DNA from: CAWVWF01 sp963933885
GTDB taxonomy: Bacteria > Bacteroidota > Bacteroidia > Flavobacteriales_C > GCA-002722245
Reading direction: 5' to 3'
DNA length: 5,876 nucleotides
Assembly (NCBI GenBank): GCA_963933885.1
Contig: CAWVWF010000195.1
Span: forward strand, 1 to 5,876
The position numbers were made by a program, and so were the translations under genes. The notes under the pieces are model-generated. The model had not been told where the DNA came from. It saw only the letters and a program-made list of their open reading frames with translations, and did not search any database. Below are positions 1 through 5,610 of the stretch, piece after piece (position 1 is the first letter of the stretch; each line of letters begins with the position of its first letter).

Positions 1-18
1 TTAAAAAAGGTATTTAAT

Positions 19-106
19 TGTAGGGATGCCTCTTGTAGGTATCCAAAACACAGTACTTCATATTAACACTACTACGTGTCGGGTACCTACAAGAGGCACC
101 CCTACA
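19..106. repeat. Inverted pair of REP-like hairpins with GTAG feet (BIME-like)
   Basis: Two 26-base units face each other, at 19-44 on the plus strand and 81-106 on the minus strand, separated by 36 bases. Each reads TGTAG, then an 8-bp stem, a CTTGT loop and the returning stem. The units differ at only two positions. Those two positions pair with each other (A26-T42 in the left unit, G-C at 83/99 in the right), so the change is compensatory. Each stem also has one G.T wobble, on the strand that carries the 5' GTAG foot. A tetranucleotide foot plus an imperfect hairpin, in inverted pairs, is the known architecture of REP/BIME elements mobilised by RAYT transposases, and a RAYT lies at the other end of this window. 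That this RAYT acts on these units is inference. Confidence 0.8.
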
Positions 107-168
107 TTTAAGTACTTGACTCAAAATTTATTCAGTGCTAAAGCAGGAATAACAAAACGATATAAAAC

Positions 169-199
169 AAAAATGGCCACCAAACTGGTAGCCATTTTT
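169..199 (-). terminator. Intrinsic terminator of the DAHP synthase gene
   Basis: The arms AAAAATGGC (169-177) and GCCATTTTT (191-199) pair perfectly, and ACCA/TGGT continue the stem around an AAC loop. The one imperfect step (178/190) is C against A on the plus strand but a U.G wobble in minus-strand RNA. The minus-strand stem is therefore a continuous 14 bp and is followed by a run of U. It lies 22 bases after the stop codon of the minus-strand DAHP synthase gene. It could also act weakly on plus-strand transcription. Confidence 0.85.
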
Positions 200-221
200 A
201 AACTTATATTATAGATCCTGA

Positions 222-1316
222 TTAAACAGGCTGTCCGTCATTCATGATAACATTTTGACGACGAATAGATTCTTTATGAATCAGTTTTAAATAACTCGTT
301 AAAAACGACTCATCTAATCCCATTGCCTTTCCTAATGCTAATCTCTTGTTAACGATTTCTTCCCATCTTCCAACTTGTAAGATAGTAACGCTGTTTTCAG
401 ACTTATAAGATCCTATGTCATCAGCAACTTTCATTCTTGATGCAATTTTTTGGAAAATTTCGTCATCCAACTCATCGATATCCATTCTTAATGAATCCAA
501 TTTGTTAGTATCACCGTTTTCAGTTTGTTCAGAACGGAAAGTTAAACCATCCAACAATGTTGTTAATCCAACTGGAGTAACTTGTTGAGCAGCATCACTC
601 CATGCAACTGAAGGTGTCATATGTGCCTCTATCATTAAACCTTCCATGTTAAGGTCTAAAGCTTTCTGACAGATATAAGGTAACAATTCTCTGTTTCCTG
701 CAATGTGAGAAGGATCATTAACGATATCCAAGTTTGGAAACTTTCTCATCATTTCAATTGCCATATCCCACATAGGTAGGTTACGGAAAGGAGTTTTTTC
801 ATATGTAGAAAAACCTCTATGAATTGCAGCTAAACGTGTAATTCCTGCAGAATAAATTCTTTCTAATCCACCTTGCCACAAACCTAAATCTGGGTTGATT
901 GGATTTTTTACCATTACTGGAATATCTGTACCTTTTAAAGCATCAGCTACTTCCTGTACTGAGAATGGGTTAACAGTTGTTCTTGCTCCAACCCATAAAA
1001 TATCAATTCCTGCTTTTAAACAAGCTTCAACGTGAGCTCCATTAGCAACTTCAGTAGCTGTTAATAAACCAGTTTCTTCTTTTGCAGCATTTAACCAAGC
1101 CAATCCTTTTTCACCAATACCTTCAAAACTTCCTGGTCTTGTTCTTGGTTTCCAAATTCCTCCTCTTAGTACTTTTACTCTTGGATCCTTTGCAATATCT
1201 TTTGCAGTTGTAATAACTTGACTTTCTGTTTCAGCACTACAAGGTCCACTAATGATTAATGGCTGGTCTAAACCTAAACCCCAATCTTTTATTCTTTTTA
1301 TATTTTCTAAACTCAT
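222..1316 (-). CDS. Bifunctional 3-deoxy-7-phosphoheptulonate synthase / chorismate mutase
   Basis: This cytoplasmic enzyme joins the first step of the shikimate pathway (phosphoenolpyruvate plus erythrose 4-phosphate to DAHP) to the chorismate-to-prephenate step leading to phenylalanine and tyrosine. Residues 1 to about 262 are a type I-beta DAHP synthase barrel, with GPCS (24-27), KPRT (56-59), GAR (110-112), VKNP (136-139), HRGF (166-169) and NDPSH (200-204). The metal ligands expected for the family are C26, H204, E230 and D241. Residues from about 273 to 358 are an AroQ chorismate mutase helix bundle. By gapless alignment to the E. coli domain, R277, R294, K305, R317 and Q354 fit active-site positions, while two others read Q314 and W318. 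In relatives of this architecture the mutase domain also lets prephenate inhibit the synthase. The start codon is ATG, with GGAG directly against it. The length of 364 residues is normal. It has its own promoters and terminator and looks monocistronic. Confidence 0.95.
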   Translation of the reverse strand: MSLENIKRIKDWGLGLDQPLIISGPCSAETESQVITTAKDIAKDPRVKVLRGGIWKPRTRPGSFEGIGEKGLAWLNAAKEETGLLTATEVANGAHVEACLKAGIDILWVGARTTVNPFSVQEVADALKGTDIPVMVKNPINPDLGLWQGGLERIYSAGITRLAAIHRGFSTYEKTPFRNLPMWDMAIEMMRKFPNLDIVNDPSHIAGNRELLPYICQKALDLNMEGLMIEAHMTPSVAWSDAAQQVTPVGLTTLLDGLTFRSEQTENGDTNKLDSLRMDIDELDDEIFQKIASRMKVADDIGSYKSENSVTILQVGRWEEIVNKRLALGKAMGLDESFLTSYLKLIHKESIRRQNVIMNDGQPV

Positions 1317-1334
1317 CTCCTAAATTCTTTTAAT

Positions 1335-1360
1335 TATCCCAAATCATTAATTTGGGGATA
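1335..1360 (-). promoter_or_regulatory. Inverted repeat at the 5' end of the DAHP synthase transcript
   Basis: CCCAAAT (1338-1344) and ATTTGGG (1350-1356) form a 7-bp stem with a 5-base loop. Three further pairs (TAT/ATA) add on beyond a single bulged G at 1357. It lies between the proximal promoter and the start codon, at or just after the expected transcription start. It could be an operator or a 5' stem-loop in the mRNA; the sequence does not decide which. The outer arm contains the TTTGGGGA word that recurs near the distal promoter. Confidence 0.45.
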
Positions 1361-1392
1361 CAAATATACTTTCAGTTATTGTATAATCCAAA
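1361..1392 (-). promoter_or_regulatory. Proximal promoter of the DAHP synthase gene (P1)
   Basis: On the minus strand, TTTG (1389-1392) is followed by exactly 20 bases and then TATATTTG (1361-1368). This matches the primary sigma factor promoter described for Bacteroidota (TTTG, 19-21 bases, TAnnTTTG) at every fixed position. The start of transcription would fall near 1355, about 40 bases before the ATG. Confidence 0.75.
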
Positions 1393-1429
1393 TAAAATTT
1401 GCCTATTCACAGTTTGGGGAAATCCATGC

Positions 1430-1461
1430 CAAATATAATTCTGAATTACGCTTTTAACAAA
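1430..1461 (-). promoter_or_regulatory. Distal promoter of the DAHP synthase gene (P2)
   Basis: A second full match to the Bacteroidota promoter lies 69 bases upstream of P1: TTTG (1458-1461), 20 bases, TATATTTG (1430-1437). The -7 box and the spacer length are identical to those of P1. The word TCCCCAAA follows both -7 boxes on the minus strand, at 1351-1358 and 1413-1420, which hints at a shared regulator site. Confidence 0.65.
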
Positions 1462-1554
1462 ATGATAATACTAGAAAACCAACGATTTACAGTCAATTAT
1501 TCGTTGTTCGACTAGAATTCCAAATAAGATTTTTTTTGAATAAAGTAACCTAGG

Positions 1555-2649
1555 TTAATCCTTTGCGATCCAAGCTTTTGAATTATGCGAAAGTTTTGCT
1601 TTTGCTAATGCTTTTAACGCTTTAATTCTTGTTCCAAACGATCCGTAAGCTACTCTAAATAAACCTGAGTTAGATTTCCCTGCTAATACTGCTGGATAAC
1701 CTTTCGCTTTTAACCTTCGAACTAATTTGTTTGCATTACGCTCAACTCCGAAACAACCAGCGATAACGTGGTAATTATTAGAAATATCTTTAGCAACAAG
1801 ATCTGCAACCCTAACTGTTGCTTCTTTAGTAGGAACTTCAAATAGTTTTTCTCTTGCTTCTTTTTCTTCTTTCAAAGCTTTTACAACCGCAAGGTTTACA
1901 TTGTCGCCAATATGCCCAGTATTTTCTAAAAGCTTTTGCTCTTCTCTATTGAAAATTATTTTTACTTTCTCAACGACTTCTAAAGGCTTCTTAGCTGTTA
2001 CTGTAGATTGACCAACTATGATGTCATTCTGCTCAACACTACTACTGCCAACACTAATAACACTCATCTGTGTTGCTGTATTGTCTGTTTCTCCTGTGAA
2101 AAACAAACCAGCACCTAGAAAACCAATACAAACAGCAGCTACAGTTCCCATAGCCAACTTATACATTCTTGGTTGAGCTTGCTTATTTGCTAAACCTCTT
2201 TCGATTGTTTGTGTTAATCCAACACGTTCAACAGGTATAGCATGAACATTAGTTAAACCAAAAGAAGTATCTAAAAAGTTCGTTTCGTTAAACTGTTCGA
2301 AAACTAAATTACCTTCTTTGTTTAAAATGAAAGATCCTAAGTTTTCGAATTCTAAGTAATGTTTTGTTTCCAATTCATTTCTCCAGAATTCTACGCGAAT
2401 AGCAATACTTTCTAATGCTTCTTTATAAGTGATTCCTAATTTCTCACTTATACATTTCGCCAATAAACCATCGTTCTTAGACAACTTAGCGTTGAATGAA
2501 ATATGTTTCCCTGGAGGAAGTAAGATATTCTTAGAAGGCTCATTGATTGCAGCACGATAACTAGATACAAATCCACCAAACTCAGGGATAACTACACAGT
2601 CTTCCTCGAGCAATAATTCTTTGGCGATTTTTTCTACTTTTATCTTCAT
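1555..2649 (-). CDS. HU-CCDC81 and SPOR domain membrane protein
   Basis: Residues 1 to about 60 (with the PEFGGFV motif at 22-28) and about 62-135 match the paired HU-like domains called HU-CCDC81 in Bacteroidota. A hydrophobic segment at about 164-185 is a single membrane span. A charged, partly coiled linker (about 220-290) follows, and residues 292-362 form a SPOR domain (NNYHVIAGCF at the start, GLFRVAYGSF in the repeat half). SPOR domains bind denuded septal peptidoglycan. The expected layout is HU domains in the cytoplasm, one transmembrane helix and SPOR in the periplasm, with a likely role in division or envelope organisation. Whether the HU-like part binds DNA or protein is unknown here. 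ATG is the first in-frame start; I see no Shine-Dalgarno site and no clear promoter in the 25 bases before the upstream direct repeat. No terminator is visible after the stop. Confidence 0.88.
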   Translation of the reverse strand: MKIKVEKIAKELLLEEDCVVIPEFGGFVSSYRAAINEPSKNILLPPGKHISFNAKLSKNDGLLAKCISEKLGITYKEALESIAIRVEFWRNELETKHYLEFENLGSFILNKEGNLVFEQFNETNFLDTSFGLTNVHAIPVERVGLTQTIERGLANKQAQPRMYKLAMGTVAAVCIGFLGAGLFFTGETDNTATQMSVISVGSSSVEQNDIIVGQSTVTAKKPLEVVEKVKIIFNREEQKLLENTGHIGDNVNLAVVKALKEEKEAREKLFEVPTKEATVRVADLVAKDISNNYHVIAGCFGVERNANKLVRRLKAKGYPAVLAGKSNSGLFRVAYGSFGTRIKALKALAKAKLSHNSKAWIAKD

Positions 2650-2674
2650 AAGCTGCTAACGCAACTAAGGTAAT

Positions 2675-2701
2675 AATTATGATTCGTTATTAAAAGATGA
2701 T
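2675..2701. repeat. Left copy of a 27-base direct repeat flanking the hairpin block
   Basis: This stretch matches 3038-3064 in the same orientation at 25 of 27 positions; the two differences are C/T and A/G transitions. It ends 337 bases before the right copy starts and lies 25 bases upstream of the SPOR gene start. Part of that gene's promoter may lie in it, though no good -33/-7 pair is visible. Its bases look like the local AT-rich DNA, unlike the block it flanks. Confidence 0.85.
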
Positions 2702-2726
2702 CGGTACTAATATTTTTAATACCACT

Positions 2727-2756
2727 CGCGCGCATGTTCCGAAGGACATGCGTGTG
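2727..2756 (+). repeat. Hairpin 1 of the insert
   Basis: The arms 2727-2740 and 2744-2756 pair over 13 bp around a GAA loop, with one bulged T (2737). Two of the pairs are G.T wobbles on the plus strand (2728/2755 and 2730/2753). No U-run follows on either strand, so it does not look like an ordinary intrinsic terminator. Confidence 0.7.
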
Positions 2757-2759
2757 TAC

Positions 2760-2993
2760 TTACAATCGCGTCTCCAGACGCCAGTTGTCATTCTTGGTTA
2801 TTGTTGAGCAGTCACGTTTGAAGACGCTGAATTCGATATATTCACCGCTGGCGCAAGGCTGTGCCTTGTGTCCCATACAATAACCACAATGGATCACTTC
2901 GGAGGAACCTCTACACATAAGGCACAGCCTTGCCAAAAGAGAAACACAAGTTACGCTTCGCTCTCCGAGCCGAAGGCGAATCTTGAATTCCAT
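2760..2993 (-). CDS. Doubtful 77-residue cysteine-rich ORF inside the hairpin block
   Basis: The frame is open from ATG to TAA and encodes a basic, cysteine-rich peptide with two CxxC pairs (C24/C27 and C36/C39), nearby histidines H35 and H42, and C47. This could suggest a small zinc-binding protein. Against it, two of the cysteine stretches (ARLCLM and HKAQPC) are encoded by the two arms of one DNA inverted repeat, and the wobble pairs favour structure on the other strand. There is no Shine-Dalgarno site and no convincing promoter. I do not recognise a protein family. It is most likely a by-product of a repeated structured element, which may recur as a hypothetical protein in related genomes. 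Confidence 0.2.
   Translation of the reverse strand: MEFKIRLRLGERSVTCVSLLARLCLMCRGSSEVIHCGYCMGHKAQPCASGEYIEFSVFKRDCSTITKNDNWRLETRL
2853..2933 (+). repeat. 19-bp inverted repeat made of two self-palindromes
   Basis: Positions 2853-2871 pair with 2915-2933 over 19 bp, with one G.T wobble and no mismatch, around a 43-base loop. Each arm is itself nearly palindromic: CAAGGC-TGT-GCCTTG at 2854-2868 and AAGGC-ACA-GCCTT at 2919-2931. The segment can therefore switch between one long hairpin and two short ones. The left local hairpin extends to 2850-2872 with two more G.T wobbles on the plus strand. Confidence 0.8.
2947..2985 (+). repeat. Hairpin with bulges at the right side of the insert
   Basis: From the loop outward: CTC/GAG around TCC, TTCG/CGAA after a bulged C (2970), CGC/GCG after a bulged G (2975), then CAAG/CTTG (2947-2950 and 2982-2985) across an internal loop. 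Extrahelical bases on one arm recall folded recombination sites such as integron attC, but the attC core boxes are not convincingly present. Confidence 0.6.
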
Positions 2994-3014
2994 TGAAAAA
3001 AAGTATATATGAAA

Positions 3015-3028
3015 AAACTTGCGCTAGC
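3015..3028 (+). repeat. 14-base word shared with the window end
   Basis: AAACTTGCGCTAGC lies just inside the right direct repeat. Its exact reverse complement is at 5860-5873, upstream of the RAYT. Both copies continue into ATG within a few bases. It may mark the edge of a dispersed element, though a 14-base match could arise by chance. Confidence 0.45.
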
Positions 3029-3037
3029 CATGTAAAA

Positions 3038-3064
3038 AATTATGATTTGTTATTGAAAGATGAT
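3038..3064. repeat. Right copy of the 27-base direct repeat
   Basis: This is 25 of 27 identical to 2675-2701 and lies 36 bases beyond the hemA stop codon. With the left copy it brackets 336 bases. It could be an unusually long target duplication, a terminal repeat of the element, or one of a pair of recombination sites. It has no clear dyad symmetry, so it does not look like a dif-type Xer site. Confidence 0.85.
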
Positions 3065-3100
3065 GGCCAAGCATTTACTGATTGGAATAAAACTGGAGGA

Positions 3101-4339
3101 TTACGACTTATCAGAATCAGTATCCAACAAAATTTCTTTTGCCATTTTCATTGGAACAGAAATGTATTTTTTTTCAATGTACGCCAGCATCTTATCTAAA
3201 ACTTCTTTGCTTTCGGCCTCCATTTCCTCCATCTCTTTTGCAAAAACTTGAGTAATTGCAAATTCTTTGATCTCTTTGATTTTCTGAGGAACTTCGCGCA
3301 TTACTATTTCAACTTTGCGCTCTTTAAATGCTTGTTTAAAAGCAATCAATTGTTCTTCAATTAGCGCGTTACAAACTGTAAGTTCTTTTTCACGCTCCTT
3401 AATATTTGTTTCTGAGATTGATTTTAATCCTTCAATTTCAATATAATTAATAGAATTGTCTTCAATAACCTCTGGAGATACATCGTAAGGGATAGCTAAA
3501 TCTACTATCGTTTTCTTACTTGTATCATCACCAATTAAGGTTTTATAAATTTGAGGAGTAATAATCGCCTCATCACTTCCAGTACAAGTAACTATTAAAT
3601 CAAAACCTTTATCAAATTTTCCAAGTTCAGAAAGTGGTAATGCTGTTCCACCAATGTGATTCGTTAAAAATTCTGCCTTTTCAAGAGTACGGTTAAACAT
3701 GGTTAAATTTTTCAAACCATGCTTACTTAGGAACCTACACATATTTGTGTTTGTTTCACCAGCACCTACTACTAAAATTCTAGAGTTCTCTTTTATATTA
3801 AGTTCTCTCAGTTTACGATATGCAAGAGAAACTATTGAAACTGGATTTCTTGCTATATTTGTTTTAGTATAAACTTCTTTTGCTGATTCGATAGTCTTAT
3901 TAATCAACAATCTTATAATGTCTCCAGTTAAACCTAGCTTACTACATTCATCAAAAGACTTTCGTACTTGAGTAATAATTTCTCTTTCCCCAACTACCAA
4001 TGAATCTAAAGAAGAAGCAATTTTGAAGATGTGACGAACTGATTCTAATCCTTCAAACATATTGCAATTACTCATTGCCCATTTGATATCTGCATCACCC
4101 CATTCAGGATTGAAAATAGCAAAGAAAGAATATAAGAAGTTTTCACTTAATTCTTCATCATGAACAAAAACAAACTCAACACGATTACAAGTAGAAAGAT
4201 ACATGAGCTCAGAAACGCCCAATTCTTTAATTCTAGACAAGCGTTCCTTTCTGTTATCTACATCTATATGCAACTTCCCGATATTTTTAATATCGGTAGT
4301 TTTGTGCGTAAATGCTATAACTTTAAGTTCTCTCACCAA
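3101..4339 (-). CDS. hemA: Glutamyl-tRNA reductase
   Basis: The enzyme uses NADPH to reduce glutamate on tRNA-Glu to glutamate-1-semialdehyde, the first committed step of the C5 route to 5-aminolevulinate and heme; it is cytoplasmic. The catalytic domain holds STCNR (49-53) with nucleophile C51, and a second family signature with H103 and LVVGEREIITQV (114-125). The NADPH domain holds GAGETN (192-197) and VDLAIPYD (279-286). A helical dimerisation tail follows to residue 412, a usual length. The start is not ATG. The frame reads TAA AAA TTT TTG GTG AGA, so only TTG (4339) or the adjoining GTG (4336) can begin it without losing conserved sequence; residues KVIAFTHKT already belong to the fold. 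No Shine-Dalgarno site or perfect promoter is visible. It diverges from the cupin gene, and no terminator is seen downstream. Confidence 0.96.
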   Translation of the reverse strand: MVRELKVIAFTHKTTDIKNIGKLHIDVDNRKERLSRIKELGVSELMYLSTCNRVEFVFVHDEELSENFLYSFFAIFNPEWGDADIKWAMSNCNMFEGLESVRHIFKIASSLDSLVVGEREIITQVRKSFDECSKLGLTGDIIRLLINKTIESAKEVYTKTNIARNPVSIVSLAYRKLRELNIKENSRILVVGAGETNTNMCRFLSKHGLKNLTMFNRTLEKAEFLTNHIGGTALPLSELGKFDKGFDLIVTCTGSDEAIITPQIYKTLIGDDTSKKTIVDLAIPYDVSPEVIEDNSINYIEIEGLKSISETNIKEREKELTVCNALIEEQLIAFKQAFKERKVEIVMREVPQKIKEIKEFAITQVFAKEMEEMEAESKEVLDKMLAYIEKKYISVPMKMAKEILLDTDSDKS

Positions 4340-4405
4340 AAATTTTTAGTTTTACAAAAATCTCCATTGGGCTTCAGAGGATTGTCATAGTTCTGTCACT
4401 AATCA

Positions 4406-4924
4406 ATGAAAGCTGATATAAATCATATTATGAAAAACGCAAAGTACTGGGTTGAAAATATTGGAATGTTGGAACATCCTGAGGGTGGGTATTTTAAAGA
4501 GACTTACAGAGCTGAAGGCGCTTTTAATCCTGAAGGTTTTTCTGGTGAAAGAAATTTTGCGACAAGTATATATTTTTTGCTAGAAAAGGACAATGTCTCA
4601 CATTTTCACCGCATCAAATCAGATGAAATTTGGTATTACCATGCCGGTTCTCCACTTACTGTTCATGTTATATTTCCAAATGGGGAACTGAAAGAATTGA
4701 AGATTGGTCCTAATATAGAAAATGGCGAAGTGCTCCAAGCAGTTGTTCCTGCTAATACAATATTTGGATCTACATGTACTAATGACTATTCATTGGTTGG
4801 ATGTATGGTTTCTCCAGGATTCGACTTTAATGATTTTGAACTTTTTCCAACTTCTCAGTTGTTAGAACTATATCCAATGCATAAAGGAATTATTGAAACA
4901 CTGAGTAAGGAAACCTATAAGTAA
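4406..4924 (+). CDS. Cupin protein of the DUF985 (cupin_5) family
   Basis: This is a single-domain, probably cytoplasmic beta-barrel protein of 172 residues, a usual size for the family. Recognisable parts are the N-terminal EGGYFKETYR (26-35), the strand ATSIYFLL (52-59), the metal-site-like SHFHRIKSDEIWYYHAG (65-81; H66, H68, E74 and H79) and the late SPGFDFNDFEL (136-146). Members are thought to bind a metal or a small ligand, but no general reaction is established, and I assign none. ATG at 4406 is the first start; M9 (4430) is a possible alternative, since recognisable family sequence begins after it. A weak promoter-like ATTG/TAGTTCTG pair lies at 4366-4395 with an 18-base gap. The stop is 26 bases from the stop of the converging RAYT, with no clear terminator between. 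Confidence 0.85.
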   Translation: MKADINHIMKNAKYWVENIGMLEHPEGGYFKETYRAEGAFNPEGFSGERNFATSIYFLLEKDNVSHFHRIKSDEIWYYHAGSPLTVHVIFPNGELKELKIGPNIENGEVLQAVVPANTIFGSTCTNDYSLVGCMVSPGFDFNDFELFPTSQLLELYPMHKGIIETLSKETYK

Positions 4925-4950
4925 TCATTTTATAAATCGAAATACACTAT

Positions 4951-5610
4951 TCACGGAATTCCATACATTTTCATTGAAGCCCTTTTTGTTGATGCAGGAC
5001 CAGATTTCAAGAAATGTAAAAAGGGCTTTCCTCCAATCGGTTTTCCACTAACAGTTGCTTTTTTTATCATTCCCCAAACAGAAGTAAAGTCAAAATTTTC
5101 AGTTAAATACTCCCACCAGTTACTCACTTCGAAATACGATGGTAATGTATGCAAATAATACAAGCTCCTTGTTTTTAATCTTTCAAGAGCGCTAGACCAG
5201 TAATACTCTCCTGGTTTCGATTCCATTTTAGCTGAAAAAGGATTTAGTTCTACGTATCGAATGGCTTCATAGAAATGGCTCTCATCCAAACAACTTGAGA
5301 AATAACGATCTCCAAATAACCTGCCCGACTCTCCATATTTCTTGTTGAAATATCGAACATACTTTGTATTCAAAGCACAAAAAAGTCTAGATAATCCTTT
5401 CTGGTTTTGAGGTTCAACTACAAAGTGTACATGATTATCCATTAAGCACCATGCGTAAAGTTTAACCTTGTATTTCTTTCTATAGAACTGAAAACTCCTG
5501 ATGTATTTTTCCTTGTCTTCATCGTCCCTAAATATATCTTCTCTCCGATTTCCTCTTTGAGTAATATGAACGGGAACCTGAGGTATAATCAAACGGGGTT
5601 TTCGAGACAT
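4951..5610 (-). CDS. REP-associated tyrosine transposase (RAYT, Y1 HUH family)
   Basis: RAYTs are single-copy relatives of IS200/IS605 transposases that cut single-stranded REP hairpins next to a tetranucleotide foot and help spread them. The protein has the PVHITQRGNRR strand (13-23), the metal-binding HUH motif in MDNHVHFVVEP (57-67; H60 and H62), GRLFGDRYFSS (96-106) and the catalytic tyrosine helix RYVELNP (118-124; Y119). A family-typical YYWSS follows at 136-140, and the C-terminal part carries a GKPIGGKPF segment (189-197). All catalytic residues are present and the 219 residues make a full-length protein, so it is probably active or recently so. The start is ATG, with an A/G-rich stretch (AAAGAAAAG) before it. 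I see no convincing promoter. A REP pair with the GTAG foot lies at 19-106. Confidence 0.92.
   Translation of the reverse strand: MSRKPRLIIPQVPVHITQRGNRREDIFRDDEDKEKYIRSFQFYRKKYKVKLYAWCLMDNHVHFVVEPQNQKGLSRLFCALNTKYVRYFNKKYGESGRLFGDRYFSSCLDESHFYEAIRYVELNPFSAKMESKPGEYYWSSALERLKTRSLYYLHTLPSYFEVSNWWEYLTENFDFTSVWGMIKKATVSGKPIGGKPFLHFLKSGPASTKRASMKMYGIP

Larger units (their letters stand above)
2702..3037. mobile_element. GC-richer, hairpin-rich insert between direct repeats, possible non-autonomous element or structured RNA
   Basis: This 336-base stretch sits between two 27-base direct repeats and is visibly richer in G and C than the surrounding genes. From about 2727 to 2985 it holds successive hairpins: 2727-2756, 2768-2781 (GCGTCT/AGACGC, with an outer ACAA/TTGT clamp), 2853-2933 and 2947-2985. 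The edges are AT-rich. No transposase is encoded. Its only ORF of note runs along the minus strand (2760-2993). Wobble pairs in two hairpins are G.T on the plus strand and would be C.A on the minus, which favours a folded plus strand (RNA or single-stranded DNA) over a minus-strand protein. It could be a dispersed repeat, an integrated cassette or a non-coding RNA gene. I do not recognise a known family. Confidence 0.5.

Noticed and set aside
26..214. Plus-strand ORF of 62 residues
   Set aside because: It runs through both REP hairpins and the terminator and shows no protein family features.
1330..1410. Possible aromatic leader peptides before the DAHP synthase gene (MIWDN at 1330-1347 and a GTG-started 12-residue frame at 1372-1410)
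   Set aside because: There are only one Trp, or one Phe and one Tyr, and no run of aromatic codons. No terminator/antiterminator pair follows, so attenuation is not supported.
2703..2723. Hairpin GGTA...TACC upstream of the SPOR gene as a terminator
   Set aside because: The stem is short and AT-rich, with one mismatch on the plus strand (a wobble on the minus), and there is no following U-run.
2947..2985. Integron attC site
   Set aside because: The bulged hairpin is suggestive, but the outer R boxes are not convincing and no integrase or cassette array is present.
2675..3064. The 27-base repeats as dif-like Xer sites
   Set aside because: The length is right, but the two halves are not inverted copies of each other, as Xer arms should be.
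2993..3251. Two overlapping plus-strand ORFs (2993-3199 and 3060-3251)
   Set aside because: They run into the 3' end of hemA on the other strand and across the right direct repeat. The protein-like stretch NYDLLLKDDGQ is largely explained by the repeat and has no recognisable domain.
4356..4367. AAAAATCTCCAT shared, inverted, with the region near 5831-5842
   Set aside because: A 12-base AT-rich match is expected by chance in a window of this size and base composition.
4160..4390. Plus-strand ORF of 76 residues
   Set aside because: It lies mostly antisense to the well-supported N-terminal part of hemA, which includes the STCNR region.
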